The notes under the pieces are model-generated. The model made no database searches. It was not told where the DNA came from and saw only the letters and a list, made by a program, of their open reading frames with translations. From assembly GCF_042652185.1 (NCBI RefSeq), contig NZ_JBHSIX010000023.1: a stretch of DNA of 64,000 nucleotides; one strand, 5' to 3'. Shown here piece after piece: positions 1 through 8,151 of the stretch (its first letter is position 1; each line of letters begins with the position of its first letter). The translations under genes were made by a program, and so were the position numbers. The DNA is from Actinacidiphila fildesensis. Lineage in GTDB: Bacteria; Actinomycetota; Actinomycetes; Streptomycetales; Streptomycetaceae.

Positions 1-422
1 CCGAGGTGTGGCGCAAGGCCGCGGAGCTGCACGGTCTGGCCACCGTCTTCGTGGTCGCGCCGAGCAGCCGCGACGCGCGGCTCGCCAAGATCACCGCGGT
101 GGGCACCGGTTTCGTCTACGCGGCGTCGCTGATGGGCGTCACCGGCACCCGGGTGAGCGTCGGCGAGCAGGCGGCCGACCTCGTCCTGCGCACCCGCGCC
201 ACCACGGACCTGCCGGTCTGTGTCGGCCTGGGCGTCTCCAACCCCGAGCAGGCCGCCGAGGTCGCCGCCTTCGCGGACGGCGTCATCGTCGGCTCCGCGT
301 TCGTCAAGCGGCTTCTGGACGCGCCCGACCTGGAAGCGGGTCTGGCCGGGGTGCGGGAGCTGGCCGGCGAGCTGGCGGCGGGCGTCCGCAAGCGCACCGG
401 GGCGGTCCGGCAGAGCCGGTAG
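1..422 (+). CDS. trpA: tryptophan synthase alpha subunit, C-terminal part
   Basis: The window opens inside this gene, so the 5' end is missing and the reading frame runs from base 3 to the TAG at 420-422. About 139 residues remain. The visible part has the late (beta/alpha)8-barrel features of TrpA: the VGTGFVYAASLMGVTG segment, then GLGVSNPEQAAEVA and DGVIVGSAFVK, which form the phosphate-binding end of the barrel. TrpA cleaves indole-3-glycerol phosphate to indole and glyceraldehyde 3-phosphate in the TrpA2B2 complex in the cytoplasm. It is the last enzyme gene of a trp cluster lying to the left, and a strong hairpin follows it. Identification is secure; only the missing start is unknown. 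Confidence 0.95.
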   Translation, partial: EVWRKAAELHGLATVFVVAPSSRDARLAKITAVGTGFVYAASLMGVTGTRVSVGEQAADLVLRTRATTDLPVCVGLGVSNPEQAAEVAAFADGVIVGSAFVKRLLDAPDLEAGLAGVRELAGELAAGVRKRTGAVRQSR

Positions 423-459
423 GACAGATCGTTTTAGTCCCTCATTAGGGCGAATCAGG

Positions 460-489
460 ACCGGGGAGGCGCAGCGGCGCCTCCCCGGT
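460..489 (+). terminator. hairpin terminator after trpA
   Basis: A perfect 13-bp inverted repeat (460-472 with 477-489, 4-nt loop) begins 37 nt after the trpA stop and is followed by TCGTTGT. It is GC-rich with no long U tract, the usual streptomycete form, and separates trp transcription from the next gene. Confidence 0.75.
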
Positions 490-504
490 TCGTTGTCCAG
501 GGGT

Positions 505-1311
505 GTGAGCCAGAAGAACCGTGAGGGAAAGCGCACCGCCCGTGAGGCGATGCATGGACAGCGCGAGAAGGACAAGGCGCGCGACAAACGCAAGAGGACA
601 CTGATCGTCGGCGGTGCCGTCGTCGTGGTCCTGGCGATTGCCGGGGTGGTGGCCGGGGTGCTGGCCAACCACAAGAGCGAACCGGCCAAACCGGTGGCGT
701 CCCCCAAGGGCGCGACCGGCAACGACAACCTCGTCATTCCCACCGGCGCGGCCGACGCGCCGTCCACCCTGACCGTCTACGAGGACTTCCGCTGCCCCGG
801 CTGCGGCATGTTCGAGAAGACCTTCCGCGACACCGTGCACTCCCTGGAGGACAGCGGCGCGCTGAAGGCCGACTACCACCTGGTGACGATCATCGACGGC
901 AACATGGGCGGTACCGGCTCGCTGAACGCGGGCAACGCCGCCGTCTGCGCGCAGGACGCGGGCAAGTTCCGGGCGTTCCACGACGTTCTCTACGAGAACC
1001 AGCCGGACGAGCGGGAGGACAAGTTCGGGGACAAGGCGTATCTGCTGGAGCTCGCCGACAAGGTGCCGGGGCTGAAGACCGACACCTTCACCGCGTGTGT
1101 GAACAACGGCACGTACGACAGCTGGATCAAGAAGTCGGCCGCCGCCTTCGGCGGCTCCGGCTTCAGTTCCACCCCGACCGTGCTGCTCAACGGCAAGAGC
1201 GTCTACGGAAACCAGACCGACCCGCTGACCCCGGACAAGCTCAAGCAGCAGGTCGAGGCGGCCAACAAGGGCAAGAAGGCGGGCACCGTCACGCCGACCC
1301 CCACGTCCTGA
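505..1311 (+). CDS. membrane-anchored DsbA-like thioredoxin-fold protein
   Basis: 268 residues from a GTG. I chose this start because the basic stretch VSQKNREGKR is the usual N-terminus of this actinobacterial family as I recall it; an ATG lies 15 codons downstream and the ribosome site is weak. Residues 1-32 are strongly basic, about 33-54 form one membrane helix, and the rest lies outside the cell. The fold has the thioredoxin active site CPGC (Cys97 and Cys100) just after YEDFR, and the cis-proline segment STPTVLLNG near residue 230, as in DsbA_4/DsbG-like oxidoreductases. The likely role is making or isomerising disulfides in exported proteins; the substrate is unknown. It lies between trpA and lgt, an arrangement I recall from streptomycetes. 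Confidence 0.85.
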   Translation: MSQKNREGKRTAREAMHGQREKDKARDKRKRTLIVGGAVVVVLAIAGVVAGVLANHKSEPAKPVASPKGATGNDNLVIPTGAADAPSTLTVYEDFRCPGCGMFEKTFRDTVHSLEDSGALKADYHLVTIIDGNMGGTGSLNAGNAAVCAQDAGKFRAFHDVLYENQPDEREDKFGDKAYLLELADKVPGLKTDTFTACVNNGTYDSWIKKSAAAFGGSGFSSTPTVLLNGKSVYGNQTDPLTPDKLKQQVEAANKGKKAGTVTPTPTS

Positions 1312-1404
1312 CACCCGTCCCGACCGCATCACGACCGCATCACGACGGCAGGGCCGTTACGCGTCCGTAGCCGGGCTGGTTGCCACTCCACCCGCCCGGC
1401 ACGG

Positions 1405-1410
1405 TAGCGT
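1405..1410 (+). promoter_or_regulatory. possible -10 element of lgt
   Basis: TAGCGT fits the actinobacterial -10 form TAnnnT and ends 10 nt before the lgt ATG. No Shine-Dalgarno sequence lies in those 10 nt, so the transcript would have almost no leader. No convincing -35 is visible. Confidence 0.3.
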
Positions 1411-1420
1411 CGGCCCTGCT

Positions 1421-2401
1421 ATGGAGATCCTCGCTTTCATTCCCAGTCCGTCCAGCGGTGTGGTGTACCTCGGACCCATCCCGCTCCGCGGCTACGCGTT
1501 CTGCATCATCATCGGCGTCTTCGTAGCCGTCTGGCTCGGAAACAAGCGGTGGGTGGCCCGCGGTGGCCAGAAGGGGACCGTCGCGGACATCGCCGTGTGG
1601 GCGGTGCCCTTCGGACTCGTCGGCGGCCGGCTCTACCACGTCATCACCGACTACGAGCTGTACTTCGGTGACGGCAAGGACTGGGTCAACGCGTTCAAGA
1701 TCTGGGAGGGCGGCCTCGGCATCTGGGGCGCGATCGCGCTCGGTGCGGTCGGCGCCTGGATCGGCTGCCGCCGCCGGGGCATCCCGCTGCCGGCCTGGGC
1801 GGACGCCCTCGCCCCGGGCATCGCGCTGGCGCAGGCCTGCGGCCGCTGGGGCAACTGGTTCAACCAGGAGCTCTACGGGCGCGCCACCGACCTGCCGTGG
1901 GCGCTGAAGATCAGCGCCACCGACAGCCACCCGGGCGGCACCTACCACCCGACGTTCCTGTACGAGTCGCTGTGGTGCGTCGGTGTCGCGCTGCTGGTGA
2001 TCTGGGCGGACCGCAAGTACGGCCTCGGCCACGGCCGGGCCTTCGCGCTGTACGTCGCGTCGTACTGTGTGGGCCGCTTCTGGATCGAGTACATGCGCGT
2101 CGACGACGCCCACCACATCCTGGGTCTGCGGCTGAACGACTGGACCTCGATCGTCGTCTTCATCGGCGCCGTGGTCTACATGGTGCTGTCGGCGCGGTGG
2201 CACCCGGGCGTCGAGACGGTCGTGGAGCCGGCGGCGGCGGGCGGCGACGTGAGCCTGGACAAGGGCACCGCGGACGCGGACGCCGGGAAGAACGGCAAGG
2301 ACGCCGATTCCCAGGGCTCCGACGCCGAGGATTCCGAAGCCTCGAACTCTGGCGCGAAGGTGTCGGAGAACGACGGCGCAGAGGCGTCCAAATCCTCCTG
2401 A
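1421..2401 (+). CDS. lgt: prolipoprotein diacylglyceryl transferase
   Basis: 326 residues. Lgt is an integral membrane enzyme that moves diacylglycerol from phosphatidylglycerol to the lipobox cysteine of prelipoproteins, the first step of lipoprotein maturation. The family signature appears as GRWGNWFNQELYG from residue 141, with a YHVITDYELYF segment before it and seven hydrophobic segments between about 20 and 265. The last 60 residues are a hydrophilic Asp/Glu/Ser/Ala tail not needed for catalysis, common in actinobacterial Lgt. The ATG start begins directly with the extracytoplasmic N-terminal segment of the family. Two likely substrates are encoded in this window, at 33072 and 62589. 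A 13-bp hairpin ends the unit. Confidence 0.96.
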   Translation: MEILAFIPSPSSGVVYLGPIPLRGYAFCIIIGVFVAVWLGNKRWVARGGQKGTVADIAVWAVPFGLVGGRLYHVITDYELYFGDGKDWVNAFKIWEGGLGIWGAIALGAVGAWIGCRRRGIPLPAWADALAPGIALAQACGRWGNWFNQELYGRATDLPWALKISATDSHPGGTYHPTFLYESLWCVGVALLVIWADRKYGLGHGRAFALYVASYCVGRFWIEYMRVDDAHHILGLRLNDWTSIVVFIGAVVYMVLSARWHPGVETVVEPAAAGGDVSLDKGTADADAGKNGKDADSQGSDAEDSEASNSGAKVSENDGAEASKSS

Positions 2402-2416
2402 ACCCCCTCGCTCCTC

Positions 2417-2460
2417 CCGCGGCCGCCGGCTCTTCCGAGTCCGGCGGCCGCGGTGTTTTC
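2417..2460 (+). terminator. hairpin terminator after lgt
   Basis: A perfect 13-bp inverted repeat (2417-2429 with 2441-2453) with an 11-nt loop is followed by TGTTTTC, 16 nt after the lgt stop. Confidence 0.85.
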
Positions 2461-2464
2461 GCAG

Positions 2465-2483
2465 GTAGGACAGCCTTTCCTAG
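2465..2483 (+). promoter_or_regulatory. candidate DmdR/IdeR iron box
   Basis: GTAGGACAGCCTTTCCTAG matches the iron-box consensus TTAGGTTAGSCTAACCTAA at 13 of 19 positions. TAGG and CCTA lie with exactly the 9-nt spacing of the consensus, and TAGGA/TCCTA form an inverted repeat. It sits 90 nt upstream of a VIT1/CCC1-family metal transporter, where iron control would make sense. Binding is inferred, not shown. Confidence 0.45.
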
Positions 2484-2572
2484 CTGGAATGCGGCGGAAT
2501 TCGCGCGTACCTTCGGGGTGTTCGCAGGGAGGGGACCGGGGCGCGTGCTCCGGTCGGAGGGAGTACCGCCAC

Positions 2573-3307
2573 ATGTCGACGGCCGTCGAGACCGACGAGA
2601 AGCCCGCGCCGTACCACGTCGCGCACCACACCCACCGGGACGTCAGCGGTGGCTGGCTGCGGCCCGCGGTGTTCGGGGCGATGGACGGACTGGTGTCGAA
2701 CCTCGCGCTGATGACCGGTGTCGCCGGCGGTGACGTCGACACGAAGGTGATCGTGGTCACCGGGCTGGCGGGGCTGGCGGCCGGCGCGTTCTCGATGGCG
2801 GCGGGGGAGTACACCTCGGTGGCCTCGCAGCGCGAGCTGGTCGAGGCGGAGCTGGCCATCGAACGGCTGGAGCTGAGCCGGCACCCCAAGGACGAGCTGC
2901 GGGAGCTGGCCGCGCTGTACGTGTCCCGCGGTGTGGAGCCCGAGCTGGCGATGGAGGTGGCCCGGCAGATGTCGGCCGACCCCGAGCAGGCGCTGGAGAT
3001 ACACGCCCGCGAGGAACTGGGCATCGACCCGGCGGACCTGCCGTCGCCGCTGGTGGCGGCCGGCTCCTCGTTCGTGTCCTTCGCGCTCGGCGCGCTGCTG
3101 CCGGTGCTGCCCTATCTGCTGGGCGCCACGGCGCTGTGGCCCGCGCTGGTGCTGGCGCTGATCGGGCTGTTCGGCTGCGGTGCCGCGGTGGCCCGGGTGA
3201 CGGCCCGCTCGTGGTGGTTCAGCGGAATCCGGCAGCTCCTGTTGGGCGGAGCGGCTGCCGGGGTTACCTTCGTACTGGGTTCATTCATCGGTACCGCCGT
3301 CGGCTGA
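2573..3307 (+). CDS. VIT1/CCC1-family Fe/Mn transporter
   Basis: 244 residues starting at the ATG behind a good GGAGGG ribosome site. The N-terminal HHTHRDVSGGWLRPAVFGAMDGLVSN stretch (split here as HHTHRDVSGG then WLRPAVFGAMDGLVSN) and the following glycine-rich helix GLAAGAFSMAAGEYTS are diagnostic of the vacuolar iron transporter family. A hydrophilic, acidic metal-binding helical region (about 85-150) follows, then three hydrophobic helices to the C-terminus, giving five membrane segments. Family members export Fe2+ or Mn2+ from the cytoplasm using the proton gradient. In bacteria the likely role is relief of metal overload. The gene stands alone between lgt and gltB, with an iron-box-like palindrome upstream. 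The metal is not determinable from sequence. Confidence 0.88.
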   Translation: MSTAVETDEKPAPYHVAHHTHRDVSGGWLRPAVFGAMDGLVSNLALMTGVAGGDVDTKVIVVTGLAGLAAGAFSMAAGEYTSVASQRELVEAELAIERLELSRHPKDELRELAALYVSRGVEPELAMEVARQMSADPEQALEIHAREELGIDPADLPSPLVAAGSSFVSFALGALLPVLPYLLGATALWPALVLALIGLFGCGAAVARVTARSWWFSGIRQLLLGGAAAGVTFVLGSFIGTAVG

Positions 3308-3318
3308 GCCGCGTGATC

Positions 3319-3343
3319 GAGGCCACAAGCCTCCTGTTGTTTC
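3319..3343 (+). terminator. weak hairpin after the VIT gene
   Basis: GAGGC and GCCTC form a 5-bp stem with a 5-nt loop, followed by CTGTTGTTTCC, just after the transporter stop. The stem is short, so this is only a possible terminator. Confidence 0.35.
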
Positions 3344-3471
3344 CCTCTCGTTTCAGGTACCGCGCCACCGGGCATCAGACCGTGGCGCCGGGCGGGATCC
3401 GCCCCGGGCAACTCTGTAACGACATGGTCCGTAGGTACTGCGTACTCCCTGCATACACCGCACCTTGTCCA

Positions 3472-3522
3472 CATGATGGAACTGAGTATCCGCTTCTCGA
3501 ACACTCGGTCATCATGTAACCT
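3472..3522 (+). promoter_or_regulatory. gltB promoter region with large imperfect palindrome
   Basis: The 305 bp before gltB hold no gene. CATGATG-GA-ACTGAGT (3472-3487) pairs with ACTCGGT-CATCATG (3503-3516): 14 pairs with one wobble and a 2-nt bulge, around a 15-nt centre. A possible housekeeping promoter overlaps it: TTCTCG (3494-3499), 17-nt spacer, TAACCT (3517-3522). The overlap suggests an operator that could block or position RNA polymerase. The regulator is unknown. Confidence 0.45.
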
Positions 3523-3612
3523 GCACGAAATCGCAGAGGGCCAACGTCGTCCCTATTGCGCATGCCTATGACAGGCACTGCATATATGCCAATGACGACG
3601 ACGGGAGAGCCG

Positions 3613-6600
3613 ATGCGTTCCGCGTTCATGGACGGGCGACCCGCCCCGCAGGGAATGTACGACCCCCGCAACGAGCACGACGCCTGTGGCGTCGGCTTCG
3701 TGGCCACCCTGACGGGCGAGGCCAGCCACGCGCTGGTCGAGCAGGCACTGACCGTTCTGCGCAATCTGGAGCACCGCGGTGCCACCGGTTCCGAACCCGA
3801 CTCGGGTGACGGCGCGGGCATCCTCCTCCAGGTCCCGGACGCGTTTCTGCGCGAAGCCGCCGGGTTCGCCCTCCCCGGGGCCGGCCACTACGCCGTAGGC
3901 ATCGGATTCCTGCCCGTCGACACCGAGGACCGCACCAAGGCCGTCGACGCGATCGAGAGGATCGCCGTCGAAGAGGGCCTCAGCGTCCTCGGCTGGCGCG
4001 AGGTCCCCGTCGCGCCGCAGCTGCTGGGTGCCACGGCCCGCTCGACGATGCCGCACTTCGCCCAGCTCTTCGTCGCCGACGCCTCGGGCACCAGGTCCGG
4101 CCTGGCGCTGGACCGGCCCGCCTTCGTGCTGCGCAAGCGCGCCGAGCGCGAGGCCGACGTCTACTTCCCGTCGCTGTCCGCGCGCACGATCATCTACAAG
4201 GGCATGCTCACCACCGGGCAGCTGGAGCCGTTCTTCCCGGACCTGTCGGACCGGCGGACCGCCACCGCGATCGCCCTGGTGCACTCCCGCTTCTCCACCA
4301 ACACCTTCCCGAGCTGGCCGCTGGCCCACCCGTACCGGTTCGTGGCGCACAACGGTGAGATCAACACCGTCAAGGGCAACCGCAACTGGATGCGGGCCCG
4401 CGAGTCGCAGCTCGACAGCGACCTGTTCGACGGCAGCCTGGAGCGGGTCTTCCCGGTCTGCACCCCGGGCGCCTCGGACACCGCGTCCTTCGACGAGGTG
4501 CTGGAACTGCTGCACCTCGGCGGCCGCTCGCTGCCGCACAGCGTGCTGATGATGATCCCCGAGGCATGGGAGAACCACGCCTCGATGGAGCCCGCCCGCC
4601 GCGCGTTCTACCAGTACCACTCCACGATCATGGAGCCCTGGGACGGGCCGGCCTGTGTCACCTTCACCGACGGCACCCAGGTCGGCGCGGTCCTGGACCG
4701 CAACGGTCTGCGCCCCGGCCGCTACTGGGTGACCGACGACGGCCTCGTCGTGCTCGCCTCGGAGTCCGGCGTCCTGGACATCGAGCCCGGCAAGATCGTC
4801 CGCAAGGGACGGCTGCAGCCCGGCAAGATGTTCCTCGTCGACACCGCCGAGCACCGCATCATCGAGGACGACGAGATCAAGACGGCGCTGGCCGCCGAGC
4901 ACCCGTACGCGGAGTGGCTCGACGCCGGGCTGATCGCCCTGGAGGACCTGCCCGAGCGTGAGCACATCGTGCACACCCACGCCTCGGTCACCCGCCGCCA
5001 GCAGACCTTCGGCTACACCGAGGAAGAGCTGCGCGTCATCCTCGCCCCGATGGCCAAGACCGGCGGCGAGCCGCTCGGCTCCATGGGCACCGACTCGCCG
5101 ATCGCGGCGCTGTCCGACCGCCCCCGGCTGCTCTTCGACTACTTCACCCAGCTCTTCGCGCAGGTCACCAACCCGCCGCTGGACGCCATCCGCGAGGAGC
5201 TCGTCACCTCGCTGATCTCCACGGTCGGCCCCGGCGGCAACCTGCTGGAGCCGTCACCGGCCTCCTGTCGCAACGTCGTGCTGCCCTTCCCGGTGATAGA
5301 CAACGACGAGCTGGCCAAGCTCATCCACATCAACGCCGACGGCGACCTGCCCGGCCTCGGCGCCGCGACCCTGTCCGGCCTGTACCGGGTCGCGGGCGGC
5401 GGCGCGTCCCTCGCGGCGCGCCTCCGCGAGATCTGCGCCGAGGTCGACACCGCGATGGAGGACGGCGCGCGCCTCATCGTGCTGTCCGACCGGCACTCCG
5501 ACGCCGAGCACGCGCCGATCCCGTCGCTGCTGCTCACCTCGGCCGTCCACCACCACCTGATCCGTACCAAGCAGCGCACCCAGGTCGGCCTGATCGTCGA
5601 GGCGGGCGATGTGCGCGAGGTGCACCACGTCGCGCTGCTCATCGGCTACGGTGCCGCGGCCGTCAACCCGTACCTGGCCATGGAGTCCGTCGAGGACCTG
5701 GCGCGCGCGGACACCTTCCTGCAGGGCATCGAGGCCGAGGACGCGATCCGCAACCTCATCAAGGCGCTCGGCAAGGGCGTCCTGAAGGTCATGTCCAAGA
5801 TGGGCATCTCCACCGTCGCCTCCTACCGCGGCGCTCAGGTCTTCGAGGCCATCGGCCTGGACACCGAGTTCGTGGACACCTACTTCCACGGCACCGACAC
5901 CAAGCTCGGCGGCTCCGGCCTCGACGTGGTCGCCCAGGAGGTCGCCGCCCGGCACGCCAAGGCCTACCCGGTCTCCGGCATCGCCGCCGCGCACCGCCGC
6001 CTCGACATCGGCGGCGAGTACCAGTGGCGCCGCGAGGGCGAGCCGCACCTGTTCGACCCGGACACGGTCTTCCGGCTGCAGCATTCCACGCGCACCCGCC
6101 GCTACGACATCTTCAAGCAGTACACCAGCCGCGTCGACGAGCAGTCGGAGCGTTTGATGACGCTGCGCGGGCTGTTCAACTTCAAGGAGGGCCGTACCCC
6201 GATCTCCATCGACGAGGTCGAGCCGGTCTCCTCGATCGTCCGGCGCTTCTCCACCGGCGCCATGTCGTACGGCTCCATCTCCATGGAGGCGCACGAGACC
6301 CTCGCCATCGCCATGAACCAGCTGGGCGGCAAGTCCAACACCGGTGAGGGCGGCGAGGACGCCGAGCGGCTCTACGACCCGGCCCGGCGCAGCGCCATCA
6401 AGCAGGTCGCCTCCGGCCGCTTCGGCGTGACCAGCGAATACCTGGTGAACTCCGACGACATCCAGATCAAGATGGCGCAGGGCGCCAAGCCCGGCGAGGG
6501 CGGCCAGCTGCCCGGCCACAAGGTCTACCCCTGGGTCGCCAAGACCCGGCACAGCACGCCCGGCGTCGGCCTGATCTCGCCGCCGCCGCACCACGACATC

Positions 6601-8151
6601 TACTCGATCGAGGACCTCGCCCAGCTGATCCACGACCTGAAGAACGCCAACCCCAAGGCGCGCATTCACGTCAAGCTGGTCTCCGAGGTCGGCGTCGGCA
6701 CCGTCGCCGCCGGTGTCTCCAAGGCACACGCGGACGTCGTCCTGATCTCCGGCCACGACGGCGGAACGGGCGCCTCGCCGCTCACCTCGCTCAAGCACGC
6801 GGGCGGCCCCTGGGAGCTCGGCCTGGCCGAGACCCAGCAGACGCTGCTGCTCAACGGGTTGCGCGACCGTATCGTCGTGCAGACCGACGGCCAGCTCAAG
6901 ACCGGCCGTGACGTCGTCATCGCCGCCCTGCTGGGCGCCGAGGAGTTCGGCTTCGCGACCGCACCGCTGGTCGTCTCGGGCTGCATCATGATGCGCGTCT
7001 GCCACCTGGACACCTGCCCGGTCGGCGTCGCCACCCAGAACCCGGTGCTGCGCGAGCGCTTCAGCGGCAAGGCCGAGTACATCGTCAACTTCTTCGAGTT
7101 CATCGCCGAAGAGGTCCGCGAGATCCTCGCCGAGCTGGGCTTCCGCACCATCGAGGAGGCCGTCGGCCACGCCGAGCTCATCGACGCCGGCCGCGCCGTC
7201 GACCACTGGAAGGCGCAGGGCCTGGACCTGGCCCCGCTGCTGTACGTGCCGGAGCTGCCCGACGGCGCGGTCCGGCACCAGGTAACGGTGCAGGACCACG
7301 GTCTGGAGAAGGCGCTCGACAACACGCTGATCCAGCTCGCCGAGGAGGCGCTGGCCACCGGCGCCCCGGTCCGTATCCAGCTCCCGATCCGCAACGTCAA
7401 CCGCACGGTCGGCACCATGCTCGGCCACGAGGTGACGAAGAAGTACGGTGGCGCGGGCCTGCCCGAGGACACCATCGACGTCACCCTGACCGGCTCCGCC
7501 GGCCAGTCGTTCGGCGCCTTCCTCCCCCGGGGCATCACGCTCCGCCTGGAGGGCGACGCCAACGACTACGTCGGCAAGGGCCTGTCCGGTGGCCGCGTCA
7601 TCGTCCGCCCGGACCGCGGTGCCGACCACCTCGCCGAGTTCTCCACCATCGCGGGCAACACCATCGCGTACGGTGCGACCGGCGGCGAGCTGTTCCTGCG
7701 CGGCCGGACCGGCGAACGGTTCTGCGTCCGCAACTCCGGTGCCACCGTCGTCTCGGAGGGCGTGGGCGACCACGGCTGCGAGTACATGACCGGCGGCCGG
7801 GCCGTCGTCCTGGGCGAGACGGGCCGCAACTTCGCGGCCGGCATGTCCGGCGGTATCGCGTACGTCCTGGACCTCGACCCGGACAACGTCAACACCGGCA
7901 TGGTCAATGTCGAGGCGCTCGACGCCGAGGACATCACGTGGCTGCACGATGTCGTGCGCCGCCACCAGGAGGAGACCGGCTCCACCGTCGCCGAGAAGCT
8001 GCTCGGCGACTGGGGAACCACCCTCACCCGCTTCGGCAAGGTCATGCCGAGGGACTACAAGGCAGTGCTCGCCGCCAAGAACGCCGCCGAGCAGGCCGGA
8101 CTCTCCGAGTCCGAGACCACCGCGAAGATGATGGAGGCGGCTAATGGCTGA
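3613..8151 (+). CDS. gltB: glutamate synthase large (alpha) subunit
   Basis: 1512 residues from the ATG preceded by GGGAGAG; an in-frame ATG at 3592 and a TTG at 3556 are possible but lack a better ribosome site. GltB makes glutamate from 2-oxoglutarate and glutamine. The class II glutamine amidotransferase nucleophile is Cys25 in DACGVGF, so a 24-residue propeptide must be removed. The central domain and the FMN-binding barrel follow (GEGGEDAERLYD and GHDGGTGASP are the usual family segments). The 3Fe-4S cysteines are in CIMMRVCHLDTCPVG, and the C-terminal beta-helix (GXXG repeats) runs from about 1250. The stop codon overlaps gltD by 8 nt, so the two subunits are translationally coupled. 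Confidence 0.97.
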   Translation: MRSAFMDGRPAPQGMYDPRNEHDACGVGFVATLTGEASHALVEQALTVLRNLEHRGATGSEPDSGDGAGILLQVPDAFLREAAGFALPGAGHYAVGIGFLPVDTEDRTKAVDAIERIAVEEGLSVLGWREVPVAPQLLGATARSTMPHFAQLFVADASGTRSGLALDRPAFVLRKRAEREADVYFPSLSARTIIYKGMLTTGQLEPFFPDLSDRRTATAIALVHSRFSTNTFPSWPLAHPYRFVAHNGEINTVKGNRNWMRARESQLDSDLFDGSLERVFPVCTPGASDTASFDEVLELLHLGGRSLPHSVLMMIPEAWENHASMEPARRAFYQYHSTIMEPWDGPACVTFTDGTQVGAVLDRNGLRPGRYWVTDDGLVVLASESGVLDIEPGKIVRKGRLQPGKMFLVDTAEHRIIEDDEIKTALAAEHPYAEWLDAGLIALEDLPEREHIVHTHASVTRRQQTFGYTEEELRVILAPMAKTGGEPLGSMGTDSPIAALSDRPRLLFDYFTQLFAQVTNPPLDAIREELVTSLISTVGPGGNLLEPSPASCRNVVLPFPVIDNDELAKLIHINADGDLPGLGAATLSGLYRVAGGGASLAARLREICAEVDTAMEDGARLIVLSDRHSDAEHAPIPSLLLTSAVHHHLIRTKQRTQVGLIVEAGDVREVHHVALLIGYGAAAVNPYLAMESVEDLARADTFLQGIEAEDAIRNLIKALGKGVLKVMSKMGISTVASYRGAQVFEAIGLDTEFVDTYFHGTDTKLGGSGLDVVAQEVAARHAKAYPVSGIAAAHRRLDIGGEYQWRREGEPHLFDPDTVFRLQHSTRTRRYDIFKQYTSRVDEQSERLMTLRGLFNFKEGRTPISIDEVEPVSSIVRRFSTGAMSYGSISMEAHETLAIAMNQLGGKSNTGEGGEDAERLYDPARRSAIKQVASGRFGVTSEYLVNSDDIQIKMAQGAKPGEGGQLPGHKVYPWVAKTRHSTPGVGLISPPPHHDIYSIEDLAQLIHDLKNANPKARIHVKLVSEVGVGTVAAGVSKAHADVVLISGHDGGTGASPLTSLKHAGGPWELGLAETQQTLLLNGLRDRIVVQTDGQLKTGRDVVIAALLGAEEFGFATAPLVVSGCIMMRVCHLDTCPVGVATQNPVLRERFSGKAEYIVNFFEFIAEEVREILAELGFRTIEEAVGHAELIDAGRAVDHWKAQGLDLAPLLYVPELPDGAVRHQVTVQDHGLEKALDNTLIQLAEEALATGAPVRIQLPIRNVNRTVGTMLGHEVTKKYGGAGLPEDTIDVTLTGSAGQSFGAFLPRGITLRLEGDANDYVGKGLSGGRVIVRPDRGADHLAEFSTIAGNTIAYGATGGELFLRGRTGERFCVRNSGATVVSEGVGDHGCEYMTGGRAVVLGETGRNFAAGMSGGIAYVLDLDPDNVNTGMVNVEALDAEDITWLHDVVRRHQEETGSTVAEKLLGDWGTTLTRFGKVMPRDYKAVLAAKNAAEQAGLSESETTAKMMEAANG

